Assembly (NCBI GenBank): GCA_021399435.1
Contig: JAJTUP010000007.1
Span: forward strand, 372,001-436,000
Direction: 5' to 3'
Length of the DNA: 64,000 bases
Source of the DNA: Diaporthe sp. PMI_573
Taxonomy: Eukaryota > Ascomycota > Sordariomycetes > Diaporthales > Diaporthaceae
Position 1 is the stretch's first letter, and every line of letters starts with the position of its first letter. Shown piece by piece: positions 22,419 through 33,798 of this stretch. Below the pieces are notes generated by a model, which did no database searches, had not been told where the DNA came from, and was given only the letters and a program-made list of their open reading frames with translations. Position numbers and translations under genes: made by a program.

Positions 22419-24089
22419 ATGTCCACAGCTTTCCCAATCGTCCAAACGGTGCCCGTTGCCAAAGGCACACCGGAATACGAGGAACTCCGTGACCGCATTG
22501 TGCAGCAACAGTTCGCGGACAAGGTCCCAAAGGAGCTCCTACTGCCAGCCGACGTAATCCGAAACCCGCCCAGAAATGTGACCAGTATTCCCCGTGACTG
22601 CGGACTGCTGACTCCTGACGAATTGGGAATCACCGAGGGTTACGATGCGACCGCACTCGCCCAGGCCATCAGGGACAGCTAGCTCACGGCAGTGGCTGTC
22701 GCCACCGCCTTCGCCAAGCGGGCTGTCATCGCCCATCAGCTTACATGCTGCCTGACAGAATGGTTTATGGACGAGGCGGTCGCACAGGCCCAGAAGCTCG
22801 ACGACCACCTTACCGCGACCGGCAGGACCGTCGGTCCGCTCCACGGCGTGCCGATCTCCATCAAAGAGCACGTCCAGATGGCGGGCCACTGGTCCGCTGA
22901 CGGTTACATCGCCAGCCGCCAGATTGACGAGGAGGACAGCCACGTCGTGGCCATCCTGCGGCGGCTGGGCGCCGTCTTCTACTGCAAGACCAACCAGCCC
23001 CAGCACATTATGCACCTGGAGACCGTGAGCCCATATGGGCGAACCCTCAACCCCCACAACATCGACCTGTCCGCAGGTGGCTCGAGTGGTGGTGAGGGCG
23101 CCTTGATAGCGCTCCGGGGCTCCGTCTTGGGGGTTGGCTCGGACATTGGAGGAAGCATACGTGGCCCTGCTGGCTTCTGTGGTATATACGGCTTCAAGCC
23201 CACCAGCCACTATCTTCCAAGCCTCGGGATGCTGCATACGGGGAACCCGGCGGAGTTGACCATCCTCGCGACTTGTGGGCCGATGGGGGCATCGCTGCGG
23301 GACATGGACATGTTCATGTCACTTGTTGTTGGCGAAAAGCCATTCTTGCGAGAACCGAGCCTTGTTCCTCTGCCATGGACCGGACTCGGCACCCCCTTGC
23401 CTTCTCCTCCTGCCTTGAAAGTCGGTATCATGATGCACGACGGTGTGATCCAGCCGCAGCCGCCTGTAATTCGCGCACTCGAATGGGCGAAGAATAAGCT
23501 CAGTAGCGATGCCTCCATCGAGGTGAGGCCATTCACCCCCTACCGTGTCGCGGATGCGATAAGGAATATCCGCAAAGCCTACACGCCAGACGGCGGCGCC
23601 GGGATCAAGGCCGGGCTGGAGAAGACAGGAGAGCCCATGGAACACCTGACAAAGTGGACGATCCAAGACGCCGAGGGCCCGCCTTACGCATTTCAGCAAA
23701 TGTTCGATATGCGCTGTGAGCGGGACAATTTCCGTTGCGAATTCGCGAGCCACTGGACGGAACAGGACGTAGACGTGGTGCTCTGTCCTGTTTTCGTTGG
23801 TCCGGCCAGCACGCACGATACCGCCTTGTACTGGAACTACACTGCATTCTGGAACTACGTGGATTGCCCCGGTGTGGTGGTTCCTACGCCGGTGAGAGCC
23901 TTGCCGAAGGGACAGGAGCATTATGCACCCGGCGAGCCGCTGGGAAAGGAGGATGCGCACGTCCGGGAGCTGTGGGCTGCAGGCGACTTCGAGGGGGCGC
24001 CGATTAACTTGCAGATTGTTGCGCGGAAGTATCATGACAGCAGCCTGTTTGCGGCTGCAAGGGAGATTGAGAAGTGTTTCTACGCGTAG
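22419..24089 (+). pseudogene. Amidase (acetamidase-like, amidase signature family) with one in-frame TAG
   Basis: Amidohydrolase cleaving carboxamides to acid and ammonia with a Ser-cis-Ser-Lys triad. The open frame runs intronless from the ATG at 22419 to 24089 (556 codons) but is broken once by TAG at 22680-22682, between AIRDS and LTAVAVATAF. Both flanks are conserved and in the same frame, so this is a nonsense change (a GAG-to-TAG change would fit) and not an intron. The triad is intact downstream: Lys in SIKEHV, Ser in SAGGSSGGEGA and Ser in GSDIGGSIRGPAG. Readthrough or assembly error cannot be excluded. It lies upstream of a terpene-cyclase gene on the same strand. Confidence 0.8.
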
Positions 24090-25093
24090 ACCACTTCATG
24101 TGCCTGTATGCTCAGTTTAGGCTTGATTTAGCTCACGCATCCGACGTCATTGTTCTCGCAATTATTCCACTTTGGTCCCACACCCGGGCATGATCGTCGT
24201 CCACGCGGAGGCTTGAACGCCATGCGGCTGAGACTTTGCAGTTCTGGGCCGTAGGGGCCACTCCAAGGTGTGGAGAATGACACACACAGACTTCAGTCCT
24301 CGATGAATTGAGGCTCTAAATTCCCAACGCCTTGGGACGCATTCGGGGCTTTCGCGAACCAGAGTCTAACTGCTTATGGGGGCCAAATCCATTCCCGCGG
24401 GTCGGGCTTGTACAACCGTGACCACAAAAAGACATGACATGAGCAATGTCCATTATTAGCGAACGGCTTACCTGTTCCGTCCCGCACTGGCCGAATTGAT
24501 GCTCAATAGTCACACCGGTGCAATTGATGTGGTGACTGGGGATTGAGGCAGCGGGCGGGCGTAAGCAGGCGCCCCGTTCAGTTACCCACCCACTTGGTCA
24601 GAAGCAGTAATCACGCCGGGGCTGTGCATGGTTTGGGCTGCCTAAACCCCCAGATTTGACTAGAGGAACAATTGAACACCGCCTGAAATCCTCCCGTTTG
24701 GCAGTAAATTGGGGGCCGGGCAGCTAGATTGTGATGAGTGTGAGGCTTCTACTTCCCAGGAGGATGCCAACTGCAGCGCCCAGTCGACATTGGGAAGTGT
24801 GGGAACCGCCCGATTGGCGAGTGTGCGGAGTGAACCGCCATGGTGTAGGATCGTGGGACTCACTCACCTCGAGACCCCCGAGCATCACCCGAAGCATCGC
24901 ACCCACACCAGTTCGCAAGGCAGAAGCCACGTTTCTGACCTTTTACGTATATATATGTCCGATTCCCACGTTTCATTTTAAGTGATGTTCTTCAAACACA
25001 GTGCTACCGCAAGTTCTCCTGGCTTTGTCAGTGCCACATAGTTGACCAGTTAATCGACCTTCACGAAAGCATTGCCCCTCGATATTAGTCGCT
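24090..25093. promoter_or_regulatory. Intergenic, upstream region of the terpene cyclase
   Basis: A TATA-like run TATATATAT lies at 24949-24957, about 140 bp before the ATG. A CGG-N6-CCG pair at 24826-24837 has a non-palindromic core (AGTGAA) and does not match the regulon palindrome. No gene seen in the first 700 bp. Confidence 0.35.
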
Positions 25094-26279
25094 ATGGGCA
25101 GCTACGAGCAGTTTCCAGTGACCAAGATGGTTCCAGAACCTGCAGCAAAGAAAACCCAACTGGTCTCGACCATTCGTCCTCTCATATCCAACTTCCTCGA
25201 GACAATCGACTACGATCCTCCCTCGAAGCCAGACAGAACTGCTCTGCGTGCAGCCATGACTGAATATGCGGCTGCTTCCGGGGTCCCCTACAACCAAGAC
25301 AAGCACTCCCGGCAGTGTTTCGAGACGGGCCTGTCCGTCGCAATAGTGAGTACCGCAATTCTTACACTCCATTCCACCCAGTCGGGCCTGCAGCCCTGTA
25401 GGGCTGCATTGCGCAGTCATGCGGTGCGCTTCCAGGGCACAGACTCGGGACCTGTCAGCTGACGCGCCATTTTTTTCTTTTCCAATCAGGACATGTACCC
25501 CTCCCACCCTCTGGAGGTTCAGCTCCACATTGGGATCTTCACGTGGCTTGGATTCCTCATCGACGATACGAACAAGCGGATAGCCTCGGACCTGGCGCAC
25601 TTTCAAGCCCGCTTTTACACCGGCCAGCCGCAACCCTCGCTATTATTGGACCACTTTGCCCAGACGCTACGGAACACATACCAACACTACGACCCCATAA
25701 TTGCCAATAATATAGTGCTCTCGGCGCTAGCCTTCGTCAATTCGAATGCGCTCGAGACGCGCCGCGAGTTCCAGGAGCTCGTCCCCTCGCAGGCGGCCGC
25801 GAGCTGGCCGTACTACTTCCGTAACAACGAGGGCCTCCCGGACACTTATTCCGGCTTCATCTTCCCCAAGGCACTGTACCCCGATATCGGAAGCTTCCTA
25901 CAAGCTATTCCGGACATGGGAAGGTTCATCAACCTGACGAATGACATTTTATCGTAAGTTCCAGAGTAATCGGCCCAGCGAAGCGAGGGAGCCAATGCTG
26001 ACCACGTACAGCTTCTACAAAGAGGAAGTCGCCGGCGAGACCAAGAACTACGTGAACAGCAAGGCGAAGAGCGAGAACAAGACAGCAATGGCCGCAATGA
26101 GGGAGATTGTCGCCGACACCGCCCAGAGATACCTGAGCGTCACGAGCTTGCTCGCCACCAAGGGGCGCTATGCCCAAGCATGGAACGAGTATGTCATGGG
26201 CTATGTGGCCATGCATCTCATAAATGACCGGTACATGTTCGCCGATATTGGCCTGAACGAGAGGTTCATGCACAAGTGA
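25094..26279 (+). CDS. Trichodiene-synthase-family sesquiterpene cyclase-like protein
   Basis: Class I terpene cyclase of the family that holds trichodiene and longiborneol synthases; such enzymes ionise farnesyl diphosphate. Exons 25094-25345, 25490-25953 and 26012-26279 join in phase to 327 residues. The magnesium triad is perfect as Asn235, Ser239 and Glu243 in NDILSFYKEE. The aspartate-rich motif reads DDTNK at 109-113, lacking the usual third acidic residue. The C-terminal INDRYMF carries the Arg-Tyr pair of the family. It is shorter than typical trichodiene synthase (about 375 residues), mostly at both ends. No P450 gene is near; its neighbours on the downstream side are an MFS transporter and a TauD-type dioxygenase. 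The product cannot be predicted and need not be a trichothecene. Confidence 0.83.
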
Positions 26280-27776
26280 ACGAGGGCGGATTTGATTGGG
26301 CATCCGGATGGTTGGGTCGCGGACACATTTGCTCTCATGAGAGATTGCCATGGCACGTGGAGAGCAGCTGGTCTGCTTGGCCGCGTGCGGAGAGCACTGT
26401 AAACTTTTCATATGCATCGGGGGAGGTCTTTTGTCCTGGCGGCAGTCTTTTGACCGGACTGCACTTGCAGTAAGCCGGCGCCGGGGAGTAAGGGTCGAGC
26501 GTATATCCGCTCGTCTGGCCTAGAAAACATTCCTCACGGAACTCAGTAATCACTGTAAATATTTTGTACAATCTATACTTATATCCATATCCACAACATT
26601 TCAAACCACATCTCGATGCATCTAATGTTTTGTCTGAGCCTTTCGCAACATTATTGCCATGACAAGAACATAGAAGAATTAGCCCTCCAAAGCCTTGCAT
26701 GGTTTCCCCAAAGTGGAGTCAAGTTCAAGCCCAGCTTTTGATAGAACGTCATTGAATGGTTTGGAGCAGCCTTGCGGTCAGGATTTTTCAATTTATGTTC
26801 GTGACAAGTGGAGGGTCCAAGTCCGAGGCCGAGCAGTTGGCCGCCGACCTGACGGTCAAGCTCGGCGTGGAGCTCGGCGTGTTCACTGGACCTAGGTGCG
26901 CTTGCACACCGAGACCGAGCACCGAGCATCGGTAGATCGTTAGGATTGCAGGACAAAGCGCTCAAACGAAGAAAGGTATCGGAAGCACTCACCCTTGATG
27001 TATTGACGGCTTCGACTGTAGAAGAGACACTGGAAACCAAAAACAAGGGGGGAACAGAAATCAAAATTCGGACCCCCCTGCCTTCGCACCATCAACTTGC
27101 GCTCATGCTAAATGTGCTCGCCTACTCTACTCATGGATACTTGTCCTTACCCTCAATACAAGGTCATTGTTTACCAAGGATTCAAGTGCCAATGATCATT
27201 TTCAGGAATTCCAATTTCGAACCAGATATCACTAGCCACGGTGGGCCATCTAGGGCGCCTTAGGCCTTCGGCTTGGGGAACATGGAACAAATTCGGTTCC
27301 TCGGATCAGAGGCCCTGGGTTGATGAAGTACGACAACAAGTTCGGCTGCTCACATTTTCGTGTGTTCTTCACGCGGAAGTCAAAAGTTATTACTTAATGC
27401 TTCATAAAGGAGAACATGTCATCCGGCTCGCGTGTCCCCGACATGACTGGGACTTGGGTCCGAGAACAAGAACCCATCCCTTTACGCTTCTACGGTGAGG
27501 ACCATGCCATCCGGCTCGTCTCTTCCCGACATCACTTGGACCCACAAACTGCGCTAGCCACGATGTGCAAAGGCCTAGGCAAGAGTAGCATTAGAAATCG
27601 AATTGATCTGTGAATGCAAGCATCCTGATTGGCCAATTGTAGATTTCCTCTCCACTCGTTAGGTCGTCCGCGAAAAGTCTCTGTAGTATATCAGCCAAAG
27701 TCTCAACCCTCCTCCACCTGCCTGGTTTAATGCAGCTGAAAACAACTCGACTTGGTAAAAGGGAATTCCACTCAGC
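26280..27776. other. Intergenic, 1.5 kb, with an imperfect 40-bp repeat
   Basis: No gene is supported. Two blocks of about 40 bp at 27415-27454 and 27503-27542 are roughly 78 percent identical; a tandem 12-base duplication lies near 26860. The final 150 bp would hold the promoter of the MFS gene at 27777. Confidence 0.4.
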
Positions 27777-29275
27777 ATGCAGCTCCCGGGACAGTCCAAT
27801 CTGGCGTCTCCGGCCCAAGGTAAGCTACACTGGATGAGCCGCAATGACTGCGCCAAAACTCGCGAACCTGCCAATCACAAAGCTAACGTGTCAACACCAG
27901 AGATGCAAACATTCGACGATGAAGAAATCTACTCCGAGACCTATCCCGAGGGCGGAAAAGAAGCATGGCTTGTCGTCGCGGGTGCGTGGTGTGCCATGAT
28001 CCCGTCCATGGGCGTCCTCAACACCCTGGCTGTCCTGCAGGCCTGGGTCTCGGAGCATGAGCTGGAGGGAATGTCTGAGTCGACCATTGGCTGGGTCTTT
28101 AGCACATACGCGTTCTTCTTGTATTTTTGCGGTGCTCAAGTCGGTATGTTGTCCCATTTTCCAAAATGTCACGGACTCGAAGAAAGCCTAATTTGTTGTG
28201 TCCAGGCCCGATATTCGATGCTCACGATATTCGGCTTCTCGTGGTGCCGGGATGTATAGGAATTGTGGCGTCCACCATGATAATGAGCGTCTGCAAAGGT
28301 GAGCACATCTCCCACGAATTAAAATTGGTCTCTTACTGGTCTGAAGGCCGAAGCTGATTTGGCCCAGAATATTACCAGTTCCTGCTCACCTTTGGAGTCC
28401 TCGGTGGCATTTCAGCGTCCCTTCTGTTCAACCCCAGCATCGCCGCCGTGGGACACTGGTTCTCGAAAAGACGCGCATTGGCAACCGGGGTAGCTTGCAC
28501 CGCGGGTGGCGTCGGTGGCGTCGTCTTCCCGCTCATCATGGTCTTCATGGCGCCGCGGGTGGGGTTTCCCTGGGCGATCAGAACAATCGGGTTGATATGC
28601 GCCGTGGCGTCTGTCGGTGCCTGTCTGCTACTCAAGAAGCGCCTCCCGCCCAACAAGAAGGCCGGCGCCGCCATCGACCTCAAGGCGCTCGCCGACCCCG
28701 GGTTCGGTGCGACCGCGCTCGCAGTCTTCCTGATCGAGTTTGCCGTCTTCATCCCTTATACGTATATCTGTTCGTATGCTATCCACGAGGGCATCGACCT
28801 CCAGACTTCACTGCTGCTCAACGCCCTTGTTAATGCTGGCGCCATCCCCGGCCGGGCGCTGCCGGGCTATCTCGCAGACCGGTTCGGCCCAATGAACGTT
28901 ATGTGCATTACCGCGGGTGTGTGCGCCACAATAATATATGCATTGTGGCTGACGGCCGCTGGCACCCAAGGCGCCACTATCGCCTTTGCCATCCTTTTCG
29001 GCTTCTGGTCGGGCGCTGGCATCAGCCTGACGCCGGTCTGTATTGGTCAAGCGTGCAGGACCGAGGACTATGGCAAGAGAAACGGGACGGCGTTCTTCCT
29101 TGCTAGTTTCGGCACGCTGGTGGGTGTGCCACTGGCCGGGGCTATTGTTCAGTGGTGTGATGGCGCTTATTACGGGCTAATTATATTCGCTGGAGGCTTG
29201 TATTTCTTGTCATTGTGTGCTTTTTTCATTGCCAAGGGTCTTTGCGCTGGTTGGAGTCTGAAAATACTCTTCTGA
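27777..29275 (+). CDS. MFS transporter, monocarboxylate-porter-like (MCT/MCH)
   Basis: Twelve-segment membrane transporter, predicted 428 residues from exons 27777-27819, 27901-28143, 28206-28298 and 28368-29275. The N-terminal GGKEAWLVVAGAWCAMIPSMG and the motif GWVFSTYAFFLYFCGAQVGPIFD are typical of fungal MCT-like proteins, as are LLFNPSIAAVGHWFSKRRALATG and GYLADRFGPMNVM. The family includes exporters within secondary-metabolite clusters and importers of monocarboxylates or riboflavin. It follows the terpene cyclase on the same strand, so a role in product export is possible but unproven. No lesion seen. Confidence 0.83.
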
Positions 29276-29687
29276 ATGGCGCCGGGTTTCACGTGCAGTT
29301 TGATATCCAACAAGAATCAACGCAAATGGAGACATGGAGTTAGAAAGTAGAATTTAATAGCATTGGCGGGTCTTCTCACATCCCATCAGACGATATTGAG
29401 TAGTCCCTTGGCTTTCTAGCTCACAGTGTCATAAATTATAGGACAAGTTCAAACACATTCACACATGATCAATCATATGCAGAACACGTGAAGCTCGAGG
29501 AAAATGCTCACGCTTTTACGGTTGCTTCACCTCCTGAGCCGGTTCATGACACTTATCATCAATGCAGTCGTTAGATTCATTGGATCGGATCTACACGGTT
29601 GCTCTTGGTACTGTACAATCTTGCATTCATTGAGTCATGACATATCCTACCAACGATCCTCCTACAAACACCCAATCAGCTATCTTA
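29276..29687. other. Convergent intergenic region
   Basis: 3' flanks of the MFS gene and the TauD gene. No further gene seen. Confidence 0.4.
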
Positions 29688-30980
29688 CTACGCGGGTCCA
29701 TCGACTTGCAACTCATCCGCGCCGAGCTGTCCCAGAGCCTCCCGTCGGGTCGGCGCGCTTGGGTCGAAATACGGCTTCTCGGCCAGCGATGTCACACGGG
29801 TTCCATGTCTTGGGTGCTTGCCGGCGTAGTCCCAGCTTGCGTTGTGGATCGTAATTCTGAGATGAGGTGTCAGTTTACATTCTCGCACACATAAACTTTC
29901 ATGCAGGCTCAAGAGGTCACATACCTGTTATCCCAAATGGCGCTAGTGTTAGGCGTCCACTTGAAGCGCACCTGGATGTCGACGTTCTTCTCATACACAT
30001 CAAACAGATAGTTGAGAATCACGTCGCTCTCGGCCTTGTCCAGGTCGACTATCCGGCGCGTCATCGCCCTGTTGACAAACAGGGACTTCCAGCCAGTGGC
30101 CGGGTGAGTCCTCACCAGTGGGTGGATCCGCTCGATGTGCTTGGGTCCCTCCTCGGGGTGTTCTCGGTCTAGGTAAGGGTGTGCCGAGACGTAAACTGCC
30201 TGCTTTCCGTCGATAATCTTGCGGAAGTCGGGGGACAGCTTCTCGTAGGCCGAGTACCCGCTTGCCCAGAGGGTGTCGCCGCCGACGGGAGGGGCCGAGT
30301 CGATGTGCAGGTGCGTGTAACCGGCGGGCTGGAGCTCGTGCACCAGGTCCGAGTGCCAGCGGGACGCGCCTCCTGGGTTCCTGAAGTTGGCCGCCCTCTC
30401 CGTGGCCATCAGGTCGGGCCAGATGATGGAAACACCGGGCAGGCCAGGCACTTGAGGAACTTGGGGCTGCAGAGTGGTGTCAGTCACGCCATCTTCCGGA
30501 CTCATCGGGGACGAAGTTTCGAAGGGAGCGTCTTACGTGAACCTCAACTTCACCAAGCCATTCTCCCAGCGACAATTGCTGTTGGGGAGTCAGGTCTTGG
30601 TCCCTGAAGAAAACAACACTCCTCTCGGCGATCAATAATGCGAGCTCATCTTTCTGCTGGTCCGTAAGATCCTTGAGTTGAAGTCCTTCGATCTCAGTGC
30701 CGATGTATGCAGTCAGATCAGTGACCTTGGTAGCTGCTGAGAAGAGGGACTTCTTCTCCTTGTCGGCCCTGGCACCTGGGTCATTGTGCACCCGCTCCTT
30801 ACTCCTGATCTTGTACACATCATCGAGATAGAGAGGGCGTGATGGGCGGTATGGATAACCATTGCTAAGGTCGATGTTCGCCTTCTTGAGCCGGGCCGCC
30901 GTAGACACGGGCAGACCTAGGGTGTCCTTCCGGGGCTCGGCCACGTCGACTATCTCGGGAATGATGGGTGCTGGTGCCAT
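29688..30980 (-). CDS. TauD/TfdA-family Fe(II)/2-oxoglutarate dioxygenase
   Basis: Non-heme iron enzyme that hydroxylates or cleaves small substrates such as sulfonates or aryloxy acids while converting 2-oxoglutarate to succinate. Exons 30980-30537, 30466-29925 and 29856-29688 join to 384 residues. The iron facial triad is visible as His186 and Asp188 in SRWHSDL and the distal histidine in the last exon, within HPRHGTRVTS, followed by the oxoglutarate-binding arginine. VTDLTAYIGTEIEGLQLKDLT and SVVFFRDQDLTPQQQL are typical of fungal family members. The promoter lacks the regulon palindrome, so I do not place it in that regulon; it may belong with the terpene cyclase or stand alone. Confidence 0.87.
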
Positions 30981-32252
30981 ACTGGGGGCAATATGCTATG
31001 TTTCAGGCTTTGGTTTCAAGAAGACTGATATGGTATAGGGAGAGAATATCGCCATTCGTTGCCTTGGTGGCAGATATATACCCAGTCAACGGGAGGATGG
31101 CTGTATGTGGGGAGTCCGGTCCCTATCTGGCCGCATATTCGTGATATCCCCCCAAATAACGTGAAGCAACGTATTTCTAAGCATCATGCCGCAGGGCGAT
31201 GTCGAAGCTCCGCATGGGATGACTCGTATTGCCCGTCGATGCGGAGAAAATGCAGACTTGCTGTTCGAAGCAGTCGAGCTGCATCAGGAGGCACGCCCAG
31301 CGTGCAAATCACAGCAGATGCTGCCCCTCCACCCAAACACATCTAAAGCACGCCATGCCCGGATGTGCTGCGATTATCCCGAAATGGGATCGCAAACCCC
31401 AACTTTACACGCGGATGGCTCGACGCGATATCTGCGGGGTTGCGGTGCTGTGCCCAACGGCAGCGCAGCGGGGTGGCATTGCGTGATACGCGGCGCGCCT
31501 TGTGCCATGTTGCAAAGCGGTTTTGGCAGACACGCTATAGGCTAGTTTGAGAACGAAAAGCTATTGAACTCCATCGGATCCGAATGGAACCTACAAATCA
31601 GATGTTTTCGAAGATAATCAAGAACCGCGGCACAGGAGCCTGTGCATGTTGCCTGGTCCGTTGCCCGCCACGTCGTTGGAGAACGGGTGAACTCCGGTAG
31701 CACGTCATTGCTGCTGACGACGGCATGCGCCATGATATTCGGCTGTTTCAAATACTTCGGCGAGTTCGAATGACCAATTAGCATTTAATAATGCTAACTG
31801 AGAGCAGCATAGCAGGCTCTACAATTTAGTCTACTTGGTCTGTGTGGGTAAGAATGTTGGTGATTGTAAGTCGTCCTTCCAAGGCTCAGGCACGTTGTGG
31901 TAATATTCACTGGCTCATCCAACCACTCCCCCAGTTCGAAGTCTGAACAATATTGTTTGAGAGTTCGTAGCTTCCTTGTTACCTGTCTCAATCTGTTCCT
32001 GGTCCCACAGACATTTCAAGACGCCACCGACCTCTACTCTGAGTAAGCCGGTGGTGGAGTGAATACGTCTCTTGCATCCGGCCTGGACAACATGCCTGAT
32101 GGCCAGAAGAACTATCTTGGCCTGAAGTCTACAAATTTGCAGGGAGACTGCGGCGGCAGCTCGAGACCAAGTCCCTATCTAAAATTGTCCGGTAACCATG
32201 GACTCAAATATAGTATTTGCGGGTGTAATACAGTAGTAAGACAAGGCCAGTA
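30981..32252. other. Intergenic, 1.3 kb, no gene seen
   Basis: Includes the promoter of the dioxygenase and the 3' flank of the isomerase. TCGGATCCGA at 31570-31579 is a shortened relative of the regulon palindrome with the central four bases missing; no function is claimed. Reading frames here lack domains. Confidence 0.4.
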
Positions 32253-33434
32253 CTATTTATAGTACACTTTACCCTCCATGATCCGTCTTGCCGTGCGAAA
32301 CACAATCGCCTCTTCGATGATACCCTCCGCGTCGAATTTTGATCCCACGAGGATCGTGCCACTATTGTGCCCCAGCGTCACCCCGTCTTTATCCACAGAG
32401 CTAGAAGCAACGCACTCGTTCACGATCGACCCTGGCAGGCGAGACGCCGTGGCAATTGCCATCGCAACGGTGATAGGAACGGCCTGGTGTGGCTGCCCGA
32501 CGCTGATGGCGCGGACGACGACGTCACAGGACTTCTCGTCAAGAGTTTCGCCGCTCAGGAGTCTGTGTCCTCGCGGCTCGGAGACCACGGCGATCTTGGG
32601 GATGGAGCCGGGGACGTTCTCGGTATCCTTGGCGAGTCCCATCGCAACGGCTGCCTGTCGCCGGATCGAGTCCAGCTGGGCGAGCAGCGTCGGGTGCGCC
32701 GTGATGTCGTCCGCCAGCATGCATCCGTCCACGTTGAGCTCCGAGGCAAGGACAAAAACGCAGGGGTTCCCGACATCTATGCATGTAGCCCGGACGCCAT
32801 CGAAGGTGTCCACAACTTTATCTGTGGGGAGGGTCTTGCCCGTCTTCGACCCGGATGGACGCTGGAATGCGAGCTTAATCTTTGATGCTGTCCCGGCTAC
32901 GCCGTCGATCGCAAAGGGTCCGTCTGCGACTGCCTCTCCGTCTTGAACCGGGAATGTCGCTCGTATGCGCTTGTTCGTGTTCGTATTCCGGATGAGAACG
33001 CTCGTCTCGCCGTCCTTGGGTCTGGGGACTAACCCAGCATCTACGGCAAAGGGGCCGACCGCACTGGTCATGTTGCCACAGTTGCTGCTGAAATCGACCT
33101 CATCGTTCTTAACGCCGACAGCTACGAACGTGTAATCCACATCTGCGTCGCTCTCGGTAGACGGCCCAACGACACACACCTTCGACAATGACGACAGCCC
33201 CCCTCCCATTCCATCCAGCTGACGACCGTTGGGATCGGGCGAGCCTATGACACTTCGGAATATGTGAGGCCATTTTGATTGATCCGAAGGAAGGTCATTT
33301 TTGCGGAACATCACTGCCCTCGAGGTGCCTCCTCTGTAGTATGCCGCTGGTATGGCATTCTGCCCGGCAAGTCGAGGCGACCCCATGCTGAAGTGACGGG
33401 CTGTCTGGAGGATCGATCGGGGTAAGCGCAGCAT
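32253..33434 (-). CDS. PrpF/LigU-family isomerase (aconitate or oxalomesaconate isomerase-like), likely mitochondrial
   Basis: Diaminopimelate-epimerase-fold isomerase that shifts a double bond in tri- or dicarboxylates: PrpF acts on 2-methylaconitate, LigU on 4-oxalomesaconate, and Ustilago Adi1 on aconitate. Intronless, 393 residues from the ATG at 33434; an in-frame TTG upstream is ignored. Family motifs are YYRGGTSRAVMF (GGTSR at 35-39), DGMGGGLSSLSK, the catalytic-region SSNCGNMTSAVGPF with Cys119, and VVRAISVGQPHQAVPITVA near the end. Residues 1-25 are rich in Arg with no acidic residue, which suggests a mitochondrial presequence. A regulon palindrome lies 97 bp upstream. It is adjacent to and codirectional with a LigI-like gene. 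Confidence 0.88.
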   Translation of the reverse strand: MLRLPRSILQTARHFSMGSPRLAGQNAIPAAYYRGGTSRAVMFRKNDLPSDQSKWPHIFRSVIGSPDPNGRQLDGMGGGLSSLSKVCVVGPSTESDADVDYTFVAVGVKNDEVDFSSNCGNMTSAVGPFAVDAGLVPRPKDGETSVLIRNTNTNKRIRATFPVQDGEAVADGPFAIDGVAGTASKIKLAFQRPSGSKTGKTLPTDKVVDTFDGVRATCIDVGNPCVFVLASELNVDGCMLADDITAHPTLLAQLDSIRRQAAVAMGLAKDTENVPGSIPKIAVVSEPRGHRLLSGETLDEKSCDVVVRAISVGQPHQAVPITVAMAIATASRLPGSIVNECVASSSVDKDGVTLGHNSGTILVGSKFDAEGIIEEAIVFRTARRIMEGKVYYK

Positions 33435-33798
33435 GATGTATCTCTTAACGAGCAAGACGAGTTCAGTTGAGCCGTAAAGCAGGATTGGATATTATAATGT
33501 AAGGTTACTCCGATCTGCTCTGTCGAGGCTCGGATGCTTCCGCAGTAACTTTGTGCCGCGGGTGGGGTTGTGTCAAAAATCCACTGCCACTGTAAGGTTA
33601 CCGATTAGAATCGAACACAACACGACTCGAACTCAGCGAAGACATTGCATCACTGTTGAACATATGTACTTTTCGAAATTGAAAGCAGTGCTCGAAATTC
33701 GGTGACATCAAGTTTAATTTATTAGGGTCAACTGTTACTCGTGCATTGGGTCAATATCAATGACACTGTCTTCTGCCTCGTTCAATTACACCCGTGAA
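33435..33798. promoter_or_regulatory. Promoter region of the PrpF/LigU-like gene
   Basis: A 364-bp gap between two minus-strand genes holding the palindrome at 33531-33542. Nothing else seen. Confidence 0.5.
33531..33542. promoter_or_regulatory. Regulon palindrome copy 1 (CGG-N6-CCG)
   Basis: CGGATGCTTCCG, one base off CGGATNNATCCG, 97 bp upstream of the isomerase ATG. CGG half-sites in inverted orientation are the usual targets of Zn2Cys6 dimers. Confidence 0.7.

Noticed and set aside
24826..24837. Seventh regulon site upstream of the terpene cyclase (CGG-N6-CCG)
   Set aside because: The core AGTGAA is not palindromic and does not match AT-NN-AT. Bare CGG-N6-CCG is expected about 16 times in 64 kb.
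30179..30607. 142-codon plus-strand frame opposite the TauD gene
   Set aside because: Antisense shadow of the dioxygenase exons; no domain.
31570..31579. TCGGATCCGA as a regulon site for the TauD gene
   Set aside because: CGG and CCG are only two bases apart and it is about 590 bp upstream; a zinc-cluster dimer reading N6 would not be expected to bind it.
32367..32885. 172-codon plus-strand frame over the isomerase gene
   Set aside because: GC-rich antisense shadow of a well-supported coding frame.
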